Below, in pieces: positions 50,127-59,643 of a stretch of 64,000 nucleotides of DNA. The stretch is from the NCBI RefSeq assembly GCF_012912005.1, contig NZ_JABBEA010000004.1, forward strand, positions 62,001 to 126,000. Reading direction: 5' to 3'. Position 1 is the first letter of the stretch; each line of letters opens with the position of its first letter. Made by a program: the position numbers and the translations under genes. Below the pieces are notes generated by a model that was not told the DNA's origin, did no database searches, and worked only from the letters and a program-made list of their open reading frames with translations. The stretch is from Paenibacillus sp. SZ31 (GTDB lineage Bacteria > Bacillota > Bacilli > Paenibacillales > Paenibacillaceae).

Positions 50127-50870
50127 ATGAATGAGGTGCAAGAAAGATTTTTACCAGCTATTACTCTATTACGAGGTGAGATTTTGCAATATCTGTTTAC
50201 CGCTCTCTTCATTCTTGGCTTTATCACTTTCTTGGTATCTGTTGTTGGAATGATCCTATCTATTCGCAAAGGCAATAGGTTGCCAATCAGATATATTTTT
50301 CTAACGACGGCCTGTTTTGCGATTGCTTCAATAGGGTTGTATGGCACGCTGACTTTATCTTCGAACTCTACTCAGTCTGAAATAGATCAGACCCCTTCAT
50401 CCCAGATTGAACTCTCTGGCTTCAACATGACTACCGAAGATTTTAAAAACAAGTTTAATGGCGCCGTGGGCAAATACCGACTGAATGGTTTGAGTATTAC
50501 CCGCTTGAATATGAAAGACTCTTCGACGCAGGGCACTGGCGCTTTCGAGTATGTATTCAATGACGAATTGCGCTTGGTTGGTGTAGTGAATGCAGATGAG
50601 AGCGTACAGGAAGTCAGGTTATACGCAACCGGTGATGCGAGCGAACCAACGGGTGGAATTCTTTTGACTGCTATCGCCACACTCATTCTCACAACCAATA
50701 GTGAGTACACGTATAACGATGCACAAGATGTCATCCAGGATATCGGTCTATTGGATCGCGATGTGAATCAGCGTGATTTTGATGGAGCGACGGTTCGAAA
50801 TGGATTAGAATATCGCTTCAGCGTACAGGATCATGAACACTCGACTTTTGAAATAACTGTTGCGAAATAA
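50127..50870 (+). CDS. Hypothetical membrane protein with extracytoplasmic domain
   Basis: 247 residues. Two transmembrane helices (YLFTALFILGFITFLVSVVG; YIFLTTACFAIASIGLYGTL) are followed by an outside-facing domain of about 160 residues (IELSGFNMTTEDFKNKFNG through EHSTFEITVAK) that is likely alpha/beta. I do not recognise a family. The ATG at 50127 has no strong binding site, only CGGAAC nearby, so the start is uncertain. It stands between lacZ and a large perfect hairpin and has no clear partner gene. Confidence 0.72.
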   Translation: MNEVQERFLPAITLLRGEILQYLFTALFILGFITFLVSVVGMILSIRKGNRLPIRYIFLTTACFAIASIGLYGTLTLSSNSTQSEIDQTPSSQIELSGFNMTTEDFKNKFNGAVGKYRLNGLSITRLNMKDSSTQGTGAFEYVFNDELRLVGVVNADESVQEVRLYATGDASEPTGGILLTAIATLILTTNSEYTYNDAQDVIQDIGLLDRDVNQRDFDGATVRNGLEYRFSVQDHEHSTFEITVAK

Positions 50871-50872
50871 GA

Positions 50873-50919
50873 TACCACACGTTAGGCCGCTCCATGAAGG
50901 AACGGCCTAACGTGTGGTA
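50873..50919. repeat. Long perfect hairpin after the hypothetical membrane protein gene
   Basis: TACCACACGTTAGGCCG (50873-50889) pairs exactly with CGGCCTAACGTGTGGTA (50903-50919), with an inner TCC/GGA step, giving a very stable stem of about 20 pairs. No T-run follows, so it may be a rho-independent-like barrier, a protective 3' end or an RNase III target. Confidence 0.8.
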
Positions 50920-50964
50920 TGTACTATAGGAGTGATTCAGTAATTTACTTGTAATCTCCTCTTC

Positions 50965-51111
50965 TTAGGGATTAAAGAGTCCTACTATTAAAGTAATCAC
51001 GATACAAAAAAGCGATACAGGGTACAATATCCATTTACTGATTTTATCTTTGAAGGTGATCATCAAACAAATAATGCATATCCACGCAATTAATAGTTGC
51101 CACCAAACCAA
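50965..51111 (-). CDS. 48-residue membrane microprotein
   Basis: Short open frame: TTG start at 51111, seven bases after GGAGGTG, stop TAA at 50965. The product begins MVWWQLLIAWICIICLMI, then TFKDKISKWILYPV and a second hydrophobic stretch SLFCIVITLIVGLF, so two membrane helices with a basic cytoplasmic turn. It lies 26 bases after the lipoprotein gene on the same strand and is probably cotranscribed with it. No family recognised. Strong binding site and clean two-helix pattern support a real gene. Confidence 0.6.
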   Translation of the reverse strand: MVWWQLLIAWICIICLMITFKDKISKWILYPVSLFCIVITLIVGLFNP

Positions 51112-51137
51112 TGATGAACACCTCCACCATACGAGCG

Positions 51138-51485
51138 TTACTCAAAAGTTACAATCTCGCTTTGATTGTTCCAACTCATTTTAAAGGTAATTGGATTTTT
51201 CATTTTCTCCGTCTCAGTAATTGTTCCTGACATCGTGAACGGTACCCCTTCTTCTTCAAGTGATTTCCCCTGTTGTGATAAATTGTTGCCAGTAAGGTCA
51301 AACACAAAATCCTTTATACGCTTTTCATCACCGATGTAGGTTATAGTATAGATCCCTGTCGATCTCTGAAGAGATATATTCCAGTTATCGCTCTTTCCGC
51401 GGATTATATCATCCGCACCACAAGCTGAGACAATAGATACAAGCACTATAACACAAAGAATCAATGGCAGTTTAAATAATTTCAT
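51138..51485 (-). CDS. Small hypothetical lipoprotein
   Basis: 115 residues. Signal peptide LPLILCVIVLVSIVSAC with lipobox VSAC, cysteine near residue 22; the mature part is beta-rich (NWNISLQRSTGIYTITYIGD; VPFTMSGTITETEKMKNPIT; FKMSWNNQSEIVTFE). ATG at 51485 follows AAAGGAGGG. No family recognised. A two-helix microprotein gene follows 26 bases downstream. Confidence 0.8.
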   Translation of the reverse strand: MKLFKLPLILCVIVLVSIVSACGADDIIRGKSDNWNISLQRSTGIYTITYIGDEKRIKDFVFDLTGNNLSQQGKSLEEEGVPFTMSGTITETEKMKNPITFKMSWNNQSEIVTFE

Positions 51486-51560
51486 AATATCCCTCCTTTT
51501 AGGAATATACCCAAAAATGTGAGTTGTGATATTTGCTAATCATTCCTGATATCTAATCTA

Positions 51561-51625
51561 TATAAGTTGAACTAAAGTTATTTACACAGACACTACGATG
51601 ACAGAATAACCCTTCCAATCGCTTT
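51561..51625. repeat. Palindromic intergenic repeat, copy 3 (outer end only)
   Basis: ATAAGTTGAACT, then TTATTTACACAGACACTACG and ATGACAGAATAACCCTTCCA, then ATCGCT align with the reverse complement of 1720-1790. Only the terminal arm and adjoining part are present; the inner palindrome is missing. Confidence 0.68.
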
Positions 51626-51632
51626 ATATAGT

Positions 51633-52682
51633 TTAATGTGACTTACCTTTGATATGACTAACGATTCTCTGAGCATCGTACTTGACCCATCCCAACAATG
51701 CAGAACCTCGTGATGTTTGCCAAGGTAGACCTACAAAGTACAGTCCAACAACGGGTGAGACTCCTGTCTCGTGTAAAATTACACCTTTGGAATCAAAAGC
51801 AGTATCGATATCGATCCAACTGTCATTTCGCTTAAACCCAGTCGCCCAGATAATATTGTCTATTCGTGTCTCACTACCATCCTCATATAGGATACGGTCA
51901 TCTATCGCATTTACAGCACGTGGGCGCATGTTAACTTTTCCCTGGGTCATCAATTCTTTTAACTCATAACCATAGACGTACTCAGGCTGATTTCGCAACC
52001 ATTTTCCAACCATACGATCTGCACTTGCACGTAATACTCCGAGCTTTTCAAAATACCAGAATATACTTCGTTTCATGATATGCAAAGGCCTAAAGGTTAT
52101 ATTTTGAGCTATGGATATGTATACGGTTTGTTTATCATCTGCTGCTAACTCTACGGCGATTTGAGCACCTGAATTGCCTCCGCCTACAACTACTGTTGTT
52201 CCAGGAAGCAATTGAGAGATTTTTTTATACTCTGAAGAATGAAGCTGAATCACTTGCTCGGATAATGATTTCGCAAACTGAGGAACATTCTTCGTCTGGA
52301 AAGGTCCCGTCGCAACGATAATATTGCGCGCTTCGATCATTCCATTATTGGTTTCAGCATAGTACACCTCATCTTGCTTCGAGAGACGAGAGATTAAACA
52401 GTTTAACTTTATAGGAAGATGCATTTGCTTGGCGTAACTTTCAAAATAATCTGCAATTTCATCTTTGCTTGGCAGGCCACTTTCATTTCCACTAAGCGGC
52501 ATTCCAGGTAACCCATCATACATTCGTGGGGTAAAAAGACGTAAGGAATCGTACCGTTTACGCCAAGATTGCCCGACTGATGAGGCAGCGTCAACGATTA
52601 AAAAGGTTAACCCCGACCGCTGAAGATAGTAACCTGCTGCCAAACCTGCTTGTCCAGCTCCGATAACCAATACATCGTACAT
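51633..52682 (-). CDS. FAD/NAD(P)-dependent flavoprotein monooxygenase (CzcO-like)
   Basis: 349 residues. FAD-binding GAGQAG in YDVLVIGAGQAGLAAGYYLQ at the N-terminus, second dinucleotide site GGGNSG in TTVVVGGGNSGAQIAVELAA near residue 170, and ATGFKRNDSW near residue 290, together the layout of bacterial flavin-containing monooxygenases and CzcO-type oxidoreductases. Cytoplasmic. ATG at 52682 follows GGAGATG. Substrate unknown; a stand-alone gene. The repeat copy 3 sits just after its stop. Confidence 0.9.
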   Translation of the reverse strand: MYDVLVIGAGQAGLAAGYYLQRSGLTFLIVDAASSVGQSWRKRYDSLRLFTPRMYDGLPGMPLSGNESGLPSKDEIADYFESYAKQMHLPIKLNCLISRLSKQDEVYYAETNNGMIEARNIIVATGPFQTKNVPQFAKSLSEQVIQLHSSEYKKISQLLPGTTVVVGGGNSGAQIAVELAADDKQTVYISIAQNITFRPLHIMKRSIFWYFEKLGVLRASADRMVGKWLRNQPEYVYGYELKELMTQGKVNMRPRAVNAIDDRILYEDGSETRIDNIIWATGFKRNDSWIDIDTAFDSKGVILHETGVSPVVGLYFVGLPWQTSRGSALLGWVKYDAQRIVSHIKGKSH

Positions 52683-52813
52683 ATGTATCATCTCCAATAT
52701 CGTCTATATACTAATATATGAGCACTTATTCATATATTCATTTTACTTAACAACTGTCTGTTTAGCAATAGAAGAAAACCACACTACTTTTTTGAAAAAA
52801 TCAACATTAAAAA

Positions 52814-52831
52814 GACTCCCTCTCGGGAGCC
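52814..52831 (-). terminator. Short terminator after the 78-residue membrane protein gene
   Basis: On the minus strand GGCTCCC pairs with GGGAGTC around GAGA, followed by TTTTTAAT. Confidence 0.8.
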
Positions 52832-52911
52832 ATTAATTATTGCAGCGTAGGTTGCATGTAACTTAACTTTGATTCTAAGTATGCTATGTTCTTTTGTTCG
52901 TTAGTTAGTTA

Positions 52912-53148
52912 TTACCTGGTGTATCTATCGATGTCATCGTTCGCAGACTGATGCTCTCTTCTATGATGATCTTCATGCTGACGAACGTCATTCTTTAACT
53001 TTGCTAAGAATCCCCACCCCATAAAGGCAAGTAAAAGCACGGTAATCAGCGCATAAGCAAAGCTATATAGATTCATAAAAAAGTTGATAAAAATTGCAGC
53101 GAGCATCAAGCCCAGAATCCATAATACCCACTTCGTACCCTTTCTCAA
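52912..53148 (-). CDS. Small hypothetical membrane protein
   Basis: 78 residues with two hydrophobic stretches (WVLWILGLMLAAIFINFFMN; FAYALITVLLLAFMGWGFLA) and a His/Asp/Arg-rich hydrophilic tail (RQHEDHHRREHQSANDDIDR). TTG start at 53148 follows GGAGGAAATG. The tail has several histidines that could bind metal. Family not recognised. Downstream terminator at 52814 supports a real gene. Confidence 0.75.
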   Translation of the reverse strand: MRKGTKWVLWILGLMLAAIFINFFMNLYSFAYALITVLLLAFMGWGFLAKLKNDVRQHEDHHRREHQSANDDIDRYTR

Positions 53149-53270
53149 TTCATTTCCTCCTCAAGTCGTGACTCATAACCTGTCTATGTATCACTGTACA
53201 TACGAAATCATAGGAACGAGGTTTCAATCACAGGGCTTCAAATCTACATTTAGAGCGAATTACCGAATCT

Positions 53271-53711
53271 TTAATTAACATCAGTTCCAAGAGAAACATC
53301 CAATATGCCCGACATCCCTTGCGCAGAAGAGGTACTTACATAATACGAACCAGTCGACAACGCTTTGTCGCTATAATATGTATGCTCTTTTCCATCTGCT
53401 GGGACACTGCCAGACGTTATTGCGGTTCCACTAGTAGATCCTTCATTGATCGTGAACGTGAAGTCTTTCGCACCCTTGTTTTTAAAACTTGCTTTTACAT
53501 ATCCAAATCCTGCAGGAATATTAAACCGATGCGTGTTAGCAGTACCTGCGAAATCTTCATTATTAATTACTGTTAATGTAGTTGATGGAGTATTTCTAGG
53601 TTCATTTGCTTTTACGAATCTTCCTTCAGAATTGGAAGTGAAATTATAAATTAAGATAATAACAGCAGCCGACACCAAAACTGCCACTATCATTTTTCTA
53701 ACATGTTTCAT
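53271..53711 (-). CDS. Hypothetical membrane-anchored extracytoplasmic protein
   Basis: 146 residues. A single N-terminal helix (MIVAVLVSAAVIILIYNF) acts as anchor or signal; the rest is a small beta-rich outside domain (TTLTVINNEDFAGTANTHRF; AGFGYVKASFKNKGAKDFTF; TGSYYVSTSSAQGMSGILDV). The pattern of strand repeats resembles immunoglobulin-like or CARDB-like modules, but no family is certain. ATG at 53711 follows AGAGG; an upstream ATG at 53732 has no site. Confidence 0.75.
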   Translation of the reverse strand: MKHVRKMIVAVLVSAAVIILIYNFTSNSEGRFVKANEPRNTPSTTLTVINNEDFAGTANTHRFNIPAGFGYVKASFKNKGAKDFTFTINEGSTSGTAITSGSVPADGKEHTYYSDKALSTGSYYVSTSSAQGMSGILDVSLGTDVN

Positions 53712-53868
53712 GATATATGACCTCTGTATCACTTAATACTAACCTTCATCATACAACTGCAAATATTCCCTTTGCAATAGGAAGAAGACATATCAGGTAA
53801 CTCTAAGAAAGAAAAATGGGAACTCTCCAAAATTAGTGAACTTGAATTATGATAGTATTCAACAACAC

Positions 53869-53908
53869 AAAAAACCACTCCTTAATAGAAATTAAGAAGT
53901 GGTTTTTG
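53869..53908. terminator. Terminator after groEL, possibly bidirectional
   Basis: AAAACCACT and AGTGGTTTT pair around a further CTTAAT/ATTAAG stem; on the minus strand six T residues follow. It lies about 110 bases beyond the groEL stop. Confidence 0.85.
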
Positions 53909-53985
53909 ATTCATTTATAATTTGTAAAAGTGACTGCTTCACAAATTTTCGTCGCATCGCAACGAGAATTCACTCTGCTAGGCAC

Positions 53986-55664
<1,679 letters not shown>

Positions 55665-55722
55665 CTAGTTTTTGTTGGAAAATGGTAGTGCTATATGGTT
55701 CGGTTATCCGATTAAATTTGAA

Positions 55723-56004
55723 TTAGTCGAGAATCGCGTGAATATCGCTTTCTTTCATAATCAAATATTCTTTACCTTCGAATTTGATTTCTGTACCGGC
55801 ATATTTGGAGAAAATAACGCGATCTCCTTCTTTCACTTCCAGAGCTACACGTACGCCGTCTTTCAATACTCCAGCACCAACTGCAATGATTCTACCCTCT
55901 TGCGGTTTTTCTTTGGCGGAGTCCGGGAGTACGATCCCGAAAGAAGTTGTTTGTTCTTGCTCCAGTGGTTCTACCAATACGCGTTCACCTAAAGGTCTGA
56001 TCAT
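55723..56004 (-). CDS. groES: Co-chaperonin GroES (HSP10)
   Basis: 93-residue lid of the GroEL chamber. Family blocks [20 protein letters not shown], mobile loop ending [37 protein letters not shown] and [17 protein letters not shown] at 56004 follows AAAGGAGG. First gene of the operon. CIRCE operator and a sigma-A promoter lie just upstream. Confidence 0.99.
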   Translation of the reverse strand: MIRPLGERVLVEPLEQEQTTSFGIVLPDSAKEKPQEGRIIAVGAGVLKDGVRVALEVKEGDRVIFSKYAGTEIKFEGKEYLIMKESDIHAILD

Positions 56005-56063
56005 GAAAAATAGCCTCCTTTTGAAATTATATAACGTTACATTGTAGGTTGTAGCCATATGTA

Positions 56064-56090
56064 TTAGCACTCGACAGTGTTCAGTGCTAA
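56064..56090. promoter_or_regulatory. CIRCE operator of groESL
   Basis: TTAGCACTC, nine bases, then CAGTGCTAA: consensus arms TTAGCACTC / GAGTGCTAA with a single change (G to C in the second arm). HrcA repressor binds this element; sits between promoter and groES start in the leader. Confidence 0.95.
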
Positions 56091-56101
56091 CAACCAACTT
56101 T

Positions 56102-56130
56102 ATGATACTCAACTTGAAGCATGATTTCAA
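56102..56130 (-). promoter_or_regulatory. Sigma-A promoter of groESL
   Basis: Minus-strand TTGAAA (-35, 56130-56125), 17-base spacer, TATCAT (-10, 56107-56102), immediately upstream of the CIRCE element. Standard heat-shock class I layout. Confidence 0.75.
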
Positions 56131-56352
56131 GTCCTTTTGACGAATTCCTGCGAGAATTTACGTTGAATTTACACGAACATAGCAAAATTACACCCGCTGT
56201 GCCTGGTTCTATGTTGCAATTCACTAATCTTATTCTACGAAATTGTTTAGCCCTTCTGCAACGTTAGCAGACAGTCCCTTTCCCATTGTATCCATTGTTG
56301 AACATAATATGCCTGCTTGTCCTGTCGTGGTGGTCGGCAGTCTACAGAAATA

Positions 56353-56384
56353 GCCCGGATAAGAACAGACCGTCTTTTCCGGGC
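56353..56384 (-). terminator. Probable terminator after tatC
   Basis: GCCCGGA pairs with TCCGGGC with an inner AAGA/TCTT step. The following minus-strand sequence is TATTTCTG, so the T-run is weak. Confidence 0.55.
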
Positions 56385-56404
56385 ACATTACAGCTTATCC
56401 TCAT

Positions 56405-57187
56405 TCAGCCCGCATGGTTCTTATCCTCTGCACGAACGTAACGGGATTCGATCTCTTCATCGGCCGCAAGCTGCTTGCGGTATACGATTGCGGATAGAAG
56501 CACACTGATCTCATATAACAGGAGCAAGGGAATCATCACCAGAAGATCGGATATGAAGTCTGGAGGTGTAATGACCACAGCAATGAAGATCAAGACAAAA
56601 TAAGAGACTCTGCGCATCTTGCGAAGACGAATTGGATTCAGTATCCGCAGTCCTGTCAGAAACATAATAAGTAAAGGAAGTTCAAATAATAGGGACACAG
56701 GCAACACAATGCCAAACAGGAAGCTGAAATACTGTTTCATCCCGTAGGTCTCCACAAGCCCCATCTTCTCCGTAATCGCTGTCGTGAAGGCGAGTGCCAT
56801 TGGAAAAATAACATAATACGAGAAAGCCATTCCTATAAGAAATAGCAGAAATACATAAGGCACATACTTCAGCGTAGCTTTTCGCTCGCGAGGCTTTAAC
56901 CCTGGACTAACAAACTTCCAGATCTGATACACCGTAAACGGCAGTGTGATGATAAGTGAAAACAAACCAGCAATCTTCATGTAAATGCCAATCCCGTCCC
57001 AGAACGAGAAGGCATGCAATACAAAACCTTTGGCCGACTCTGACTTGGTCAGATATTGATATACCGGGTCCGCCACAAAAAATCCTGCAATCAGTCCCAG
57101 CACAAAAATGCTTAATACGTAGATCAGCCGCTTCCGCAGCTCGCTCAGATGTTCCGTAATCGACATTTCTTCCATTTGCTGCGTCAT
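56405..57187 (-). CDS. tatC: Twin-arginine translocase subunit TatC
   Basis: 260-residue six-helix receptor of the Tat pathway. The N-terminal ITEHLSELRKRLIYVL and the conserved WKFVSPGLKPRERK cytoplasmic loop are present, as are the helix 5-6 residues RVSYFVLIFIAVVITPPDF, which contain the TatC-typical Pro-Pro-Asp. Works with TatA encoded 78 bases upstream. ATG at 57187 follows GGGGGG. An intergenic terminator (57224-57241) may lower TatC relative to TatA. Confidence 0.98.
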   Translation of the reverse strand: MTQQMEEMSITEHLSELRKRLIYVLSIFVLGLIAGFFVADPVYQYLTKSESAKGFVLHAFSFWDGIGIYMKIAGLFSLIITLPFTVYQIWKFVSPGLKPRERKATLKYVPYVFLLFLIGMAFSYYVIFPMALAFTTAITEKMGLVETYGMKQYFSFLFGIVLPVSLLFELPLLIMFLTGLRILNPIRLRKMRRVSYFVLIFIAVVITPPDFISDLLVMIPLLLLYEISVLLSAIVYRKQLAADEEIESRYVRAEDKNHAG

Positions 57188-57223
57188 GCCCGCCCCCCAT
57201 TATTGCCAGCTTAAAATACAAAA

Positions 57224-57241
57224 CCCTTCCGGCAGGAAGGG
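57224..57241 (-). terminator. Attenuator-like terminator between tatA and tatC
   Basis: On the minus strand CCCTTCC pairs with GGAAGGG around TGCC, then TTTTGTATTTT follows. Partial read-through would set tatA above tatC. Confidence 0.75.
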
Positions 57242-57265
57242 ATTTCTCTTTCATTGCCGTCAAGA

Positions 57266-57514
57266 TTATTCCGGCAGGCGTTTATCAGCAGGCTTGTCTG
57301 CAGGTGTGCTCTCAGCCGCCAGCGGTTTCGCTTTCTCCTGCTCTTTGCGATTCGACGAGTCATCCTCAGAGATAATCTCGCGAGCGCCCTCTTTGAATTC
57401 ACGGAAGGTACGCCCAACTGCACGTCCCAGTTCCGGAAGTTTGTTGGGTCCAAATAACAACAATGCAATCACGGCCAGCAAAATAAAACCCGTTGGTCCA
57501 ATGGAACTAAACAT
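57266..57514 (-). CDS. tatA: Twin-arginine translocase subunit TatA
   Basis: 82-residue pore component of the Tat system. N-terminal membrane helix GPTGFILLAVIALLLFGPNK followed by the FGPNKLPELGRAVGRTFREF amphipathic helix, the diagnostic TatA pattern, then an acidic/basic tail. ATG at 57514 follows GAGGAGG. Lies upstream of tatC; single TatA in the window, as in the minimal Firmicute system. Confidence 0.97.
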   Translation of the reverse strand: MFSSIGPTGFILLAVIALLLFGPNKLPELGRAVGRTFREFKEGAREIISEDDSSNRKEQEKAKPLAAESTPADKPADKRLPE

Positions 57515-57683
57515 TGATATTCCTCCTCGTCTTCAAGGTTCAAAGATGCGCATATTCGGCCATACGGTCATAGATGTCTCTGCTACGTTCTTAATTTAAG
57601 CCCATCATACCACAGATGTAACCACTTACATAACCCGCAATATTCACAAATAAAGAGATATCATGCCGAGAGTCCGTACCCGC

Positions 57684-58169
57684 TTATTGCTTGAACTGAC
57701 CCGTAACCATCAGCAACGCTTCTGGAAGTTGATCCATAATGGCAGCCAGATGTTCATGCACACCCTTCGGTGTACCTGGCAGATTGACGATCAATGTACG
57801 TCCACGAATACCGCATACACCACGGAACAGCATTGCAGAACGGTTTTTGCTCATTACACTGTAACGCATGGCTTCTGCCATCCCGGGAACTTCCCGTTCA
57901 ATCACGCGCCGGGTCGCCTCCGGAGTAATATCACGAATGGCCAGCTCCGTACCACCGGTAGTCAGCACCAGATCGGCGTGAAAATAATCCGTCATCTCAA
58001 TCAAAGCCGCAATAATCTCATCGGGTTCATCCGGAACGATGCGGTACTCCACGATTTGACCACCCAGCTCTTCTTCCACCAGTTCCCGAATGACTTGTGC
58101 ACTCGTATCCTCACGTTCCCCGCGGGCTCCTTTGTCGCTGGCTGTCAGGATTGCTGTTCTCCACACCAT
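57684..58169 (-). CDS. moaB: Molybdenum cofactor biosynthesis protein MoaB/MogA
   Basis: 161-residue MPT-binding protein that adenylylates molybdopterin during Moco synthesis. The family motif reads TTGGTELAIRDITPEAT: the usual second glycine of GGTG is glutamate here. The rest (NRSAMLFRGVCGIRGRTLIV, NLPGTPKGVHEHL) is standard. ATG at 58169 follows AAGGGTGAT; an upstream in-frame ATG at 58178 has none. Downstream of moaC by 37 bases, upstream of the tat genes. Confidence 0.95.
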   Translation of the reverse strand: MVWRTAILTASDKGARGEREDTSAQVIRELVEEELGGQIVEYRIVPDEPDEIIAALIEMTDYFHADLVLTTGGTELAIRDITPEATRRVIEREVPGMAEAMRYSVMSKNRSAMLFRGVCGIRGRTLIVNLPGTPKGVHEHLAAIMDQLPEALLMVTGQFKQ

Positions 58170-58206
58170 AAAGATCACCCTTCTCCTCTATGAAAATAAA
58201 TATTGC

Positions 58207-58710
58207 CTATCGGCTGTAATCACCGTTTTTGCCACCACTCTTGGAATTCAGCATGGTTGGACCGATAATCATATCTTTTTGCATCGCCTTGCACATGTCA
58301 TAGACCGTCAGTGCAGCAGCCGAAGCCGCCGTGAGTGCCTCCATCTCAACACCTGTTTTGCCTTCCGTTTTGACAGTGACTTCAATGTGTAATTCATCCA
58401 CTCCGTTATCATGAAAACGAATATCTACACCCGTCAGTGCCAAAGGATGGCACATCGGAATCCAGTCCGACGTTTTCTTCGCACCTTGAATCCCGGCAAT
58501 CTGAGCCACAGCCAGAACGTCACCTTTACCGATTCGGCCCTCCCGAATCGCTTCCAGTGTATCTGGATTCATCGTCACTTTCGTTACGGCCACAGCCGTA
58601 CGTACGGTAGTTTCCTTACCCGAAATATCAACCATCCGGGCCCGCCCCTGTTCATTAAAATGGGTCAGTTTGCCACCGGAAGCCTGGCCGTTATTCGCTT
58701 CTGAACTCAA
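58207..58710 (-). CDS. moaC: Cyclic pyranopterin monophosphate synthase MoaC
   Basis: 167-residue enzyme of molybdopterin synthesis that forms cPMP from the MoaA product. Family motifs [34 protein letters not shown] and [20 protein letters not shown] are present; the C-terminal [19 protein letters not shown] is normal. TTG start at 58710 follows AAAGGG at fair distance; no better start is visible. Lies 15 bases behind the 5-formyltetrahydrofolate cyclo-ligase gene, so the three genes form one operon. moaA is not in the window. Confidence 0.97.
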   Translation of the reverse strand: MSSEANNGQASGGKLTHFNEQGRARMVDISGKETTVRTAVAVTKVTMNPDTLEAIREGRIGKGDVLAVAQIAGIQGAKKTSDWIPMCHPLALTGVDIRFHDNGVDELHIEVTVKTEGKTGVEMEALTAASAAALTVYDMCKAMQKDMIIGPTMLNSKSGGKNGDYSR

Positions 58711-58725
58711 TCACATCACAACCCT

Positions 58726-59364
58726 TTATTCGATATGTAATATACCTTCGGTTGTTATCAACAGATCAATCCGCAGATCGAGCAGGTCCATCGGAATCTC
58801 ATCCTGTAGCTGACCCGGCAATACCATCGCAGCCATCAACGGTTTCTTGTCCGTCATCGCACATTGTGCTGCAAGCGTCTCGGCAAAACGGTCATAATAA
58901 CCGCCACCATAACCAATACGTCCTCCATGAAGGTCATAACCAAGCCCGGGTACCAAGACGAGATCGATATCCGGCCAATCTTCAGGTGAAAGAACTTCAC
59001 AGGAATCTTGGGGTTCCGGTATTCCCCATATGCCTGGCTCCAGATCCTGTTCTCCGGTTACTTGCCGCAGTTCCATTCGGGGTGGATTCGCCAATACTTT
59101 CGGTGCTAACATCACATCTCCATGCTTCCAGCCCTCTTCAAACAGAAACGCTGTGGATGCTTCGCTTCCATAGGACAAATAACTGAATATGACGAGTGGT
59201 CTGTTCCCGACCTTACGCTTGGCCTGTCTAAGGCGCTCCAACTCCCGCTTCATTCCAGCGTTAATCTTAGTCATTGCCTGCTGACGCATGCTCGCATCCA
59301 TCAGATCACGGCTCTGTCTCAGTCTGGATCGAAGCTGGCTTTTCAGTTCCGCATGATCCTGCAT
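58726..59364 (-). CDS. 5-formyltetrahydrofolate cyclo-ligase
   Basis: 212 residues. Converts 5-formyl-THF to 5,10-methenyl-THF using ATP. The signature PGLGYDLHGGRIGYGGGYYD, the P-loop-like KVLANPPRMELRQV strand and EPGIWGIPEP block fit the FAU1/YqgN family, also with N-terminal helix KSQLRSRLRQSRDLMDASM. First gene of the operon with moaC and moaB; ATG at 59364 follows AGGAGG at long spacing. Linked to folate one-carbon metabolism. Confidence 0.96.
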   Translation of the reverse strand: MQDHAELKSQLRSRLRQSRDLMDASMRQQAMTKINAGMKRELERLRQAKRKVGNRPLVIFSYLSYGSEASTAFLFEEGWKHGDVMLAPKVLANPPRMELRQVTGEQDLEPGIWGIPEPQDSCEVLSPEDWPDIDLVLVPGLGYDLHGGRIGYGGGYYDRFAETLAAQCAMTDKKPLMAAMVLPGQLQDEIPMDLLDLRIDLLITTEGILHIE

Positions 59365-59643
59365 ATCCTTGAATAACCTCCTGTTGATAGGGAAGGTAGA
59401 AAAAAGCTCTCATTAAAAACATTTTATATGTTATGACCAGATGTCATCTTGTTGAAATGGTTAAAATGATTTATTTTCTGCAAAATCCTCATGTAATAAC
59501 ATGCCTTCTTTCAGTTTATCATTGATTGATCAAAAAGACTACATGCCCCATGCGTTCCCAATCGGTGCAATTGCTCTGTATTTCATGTAAACTGAGATGT
59601 AGTTGTCAAATCAAGAACTGGACCTATGGAGGAACTTAATTTT

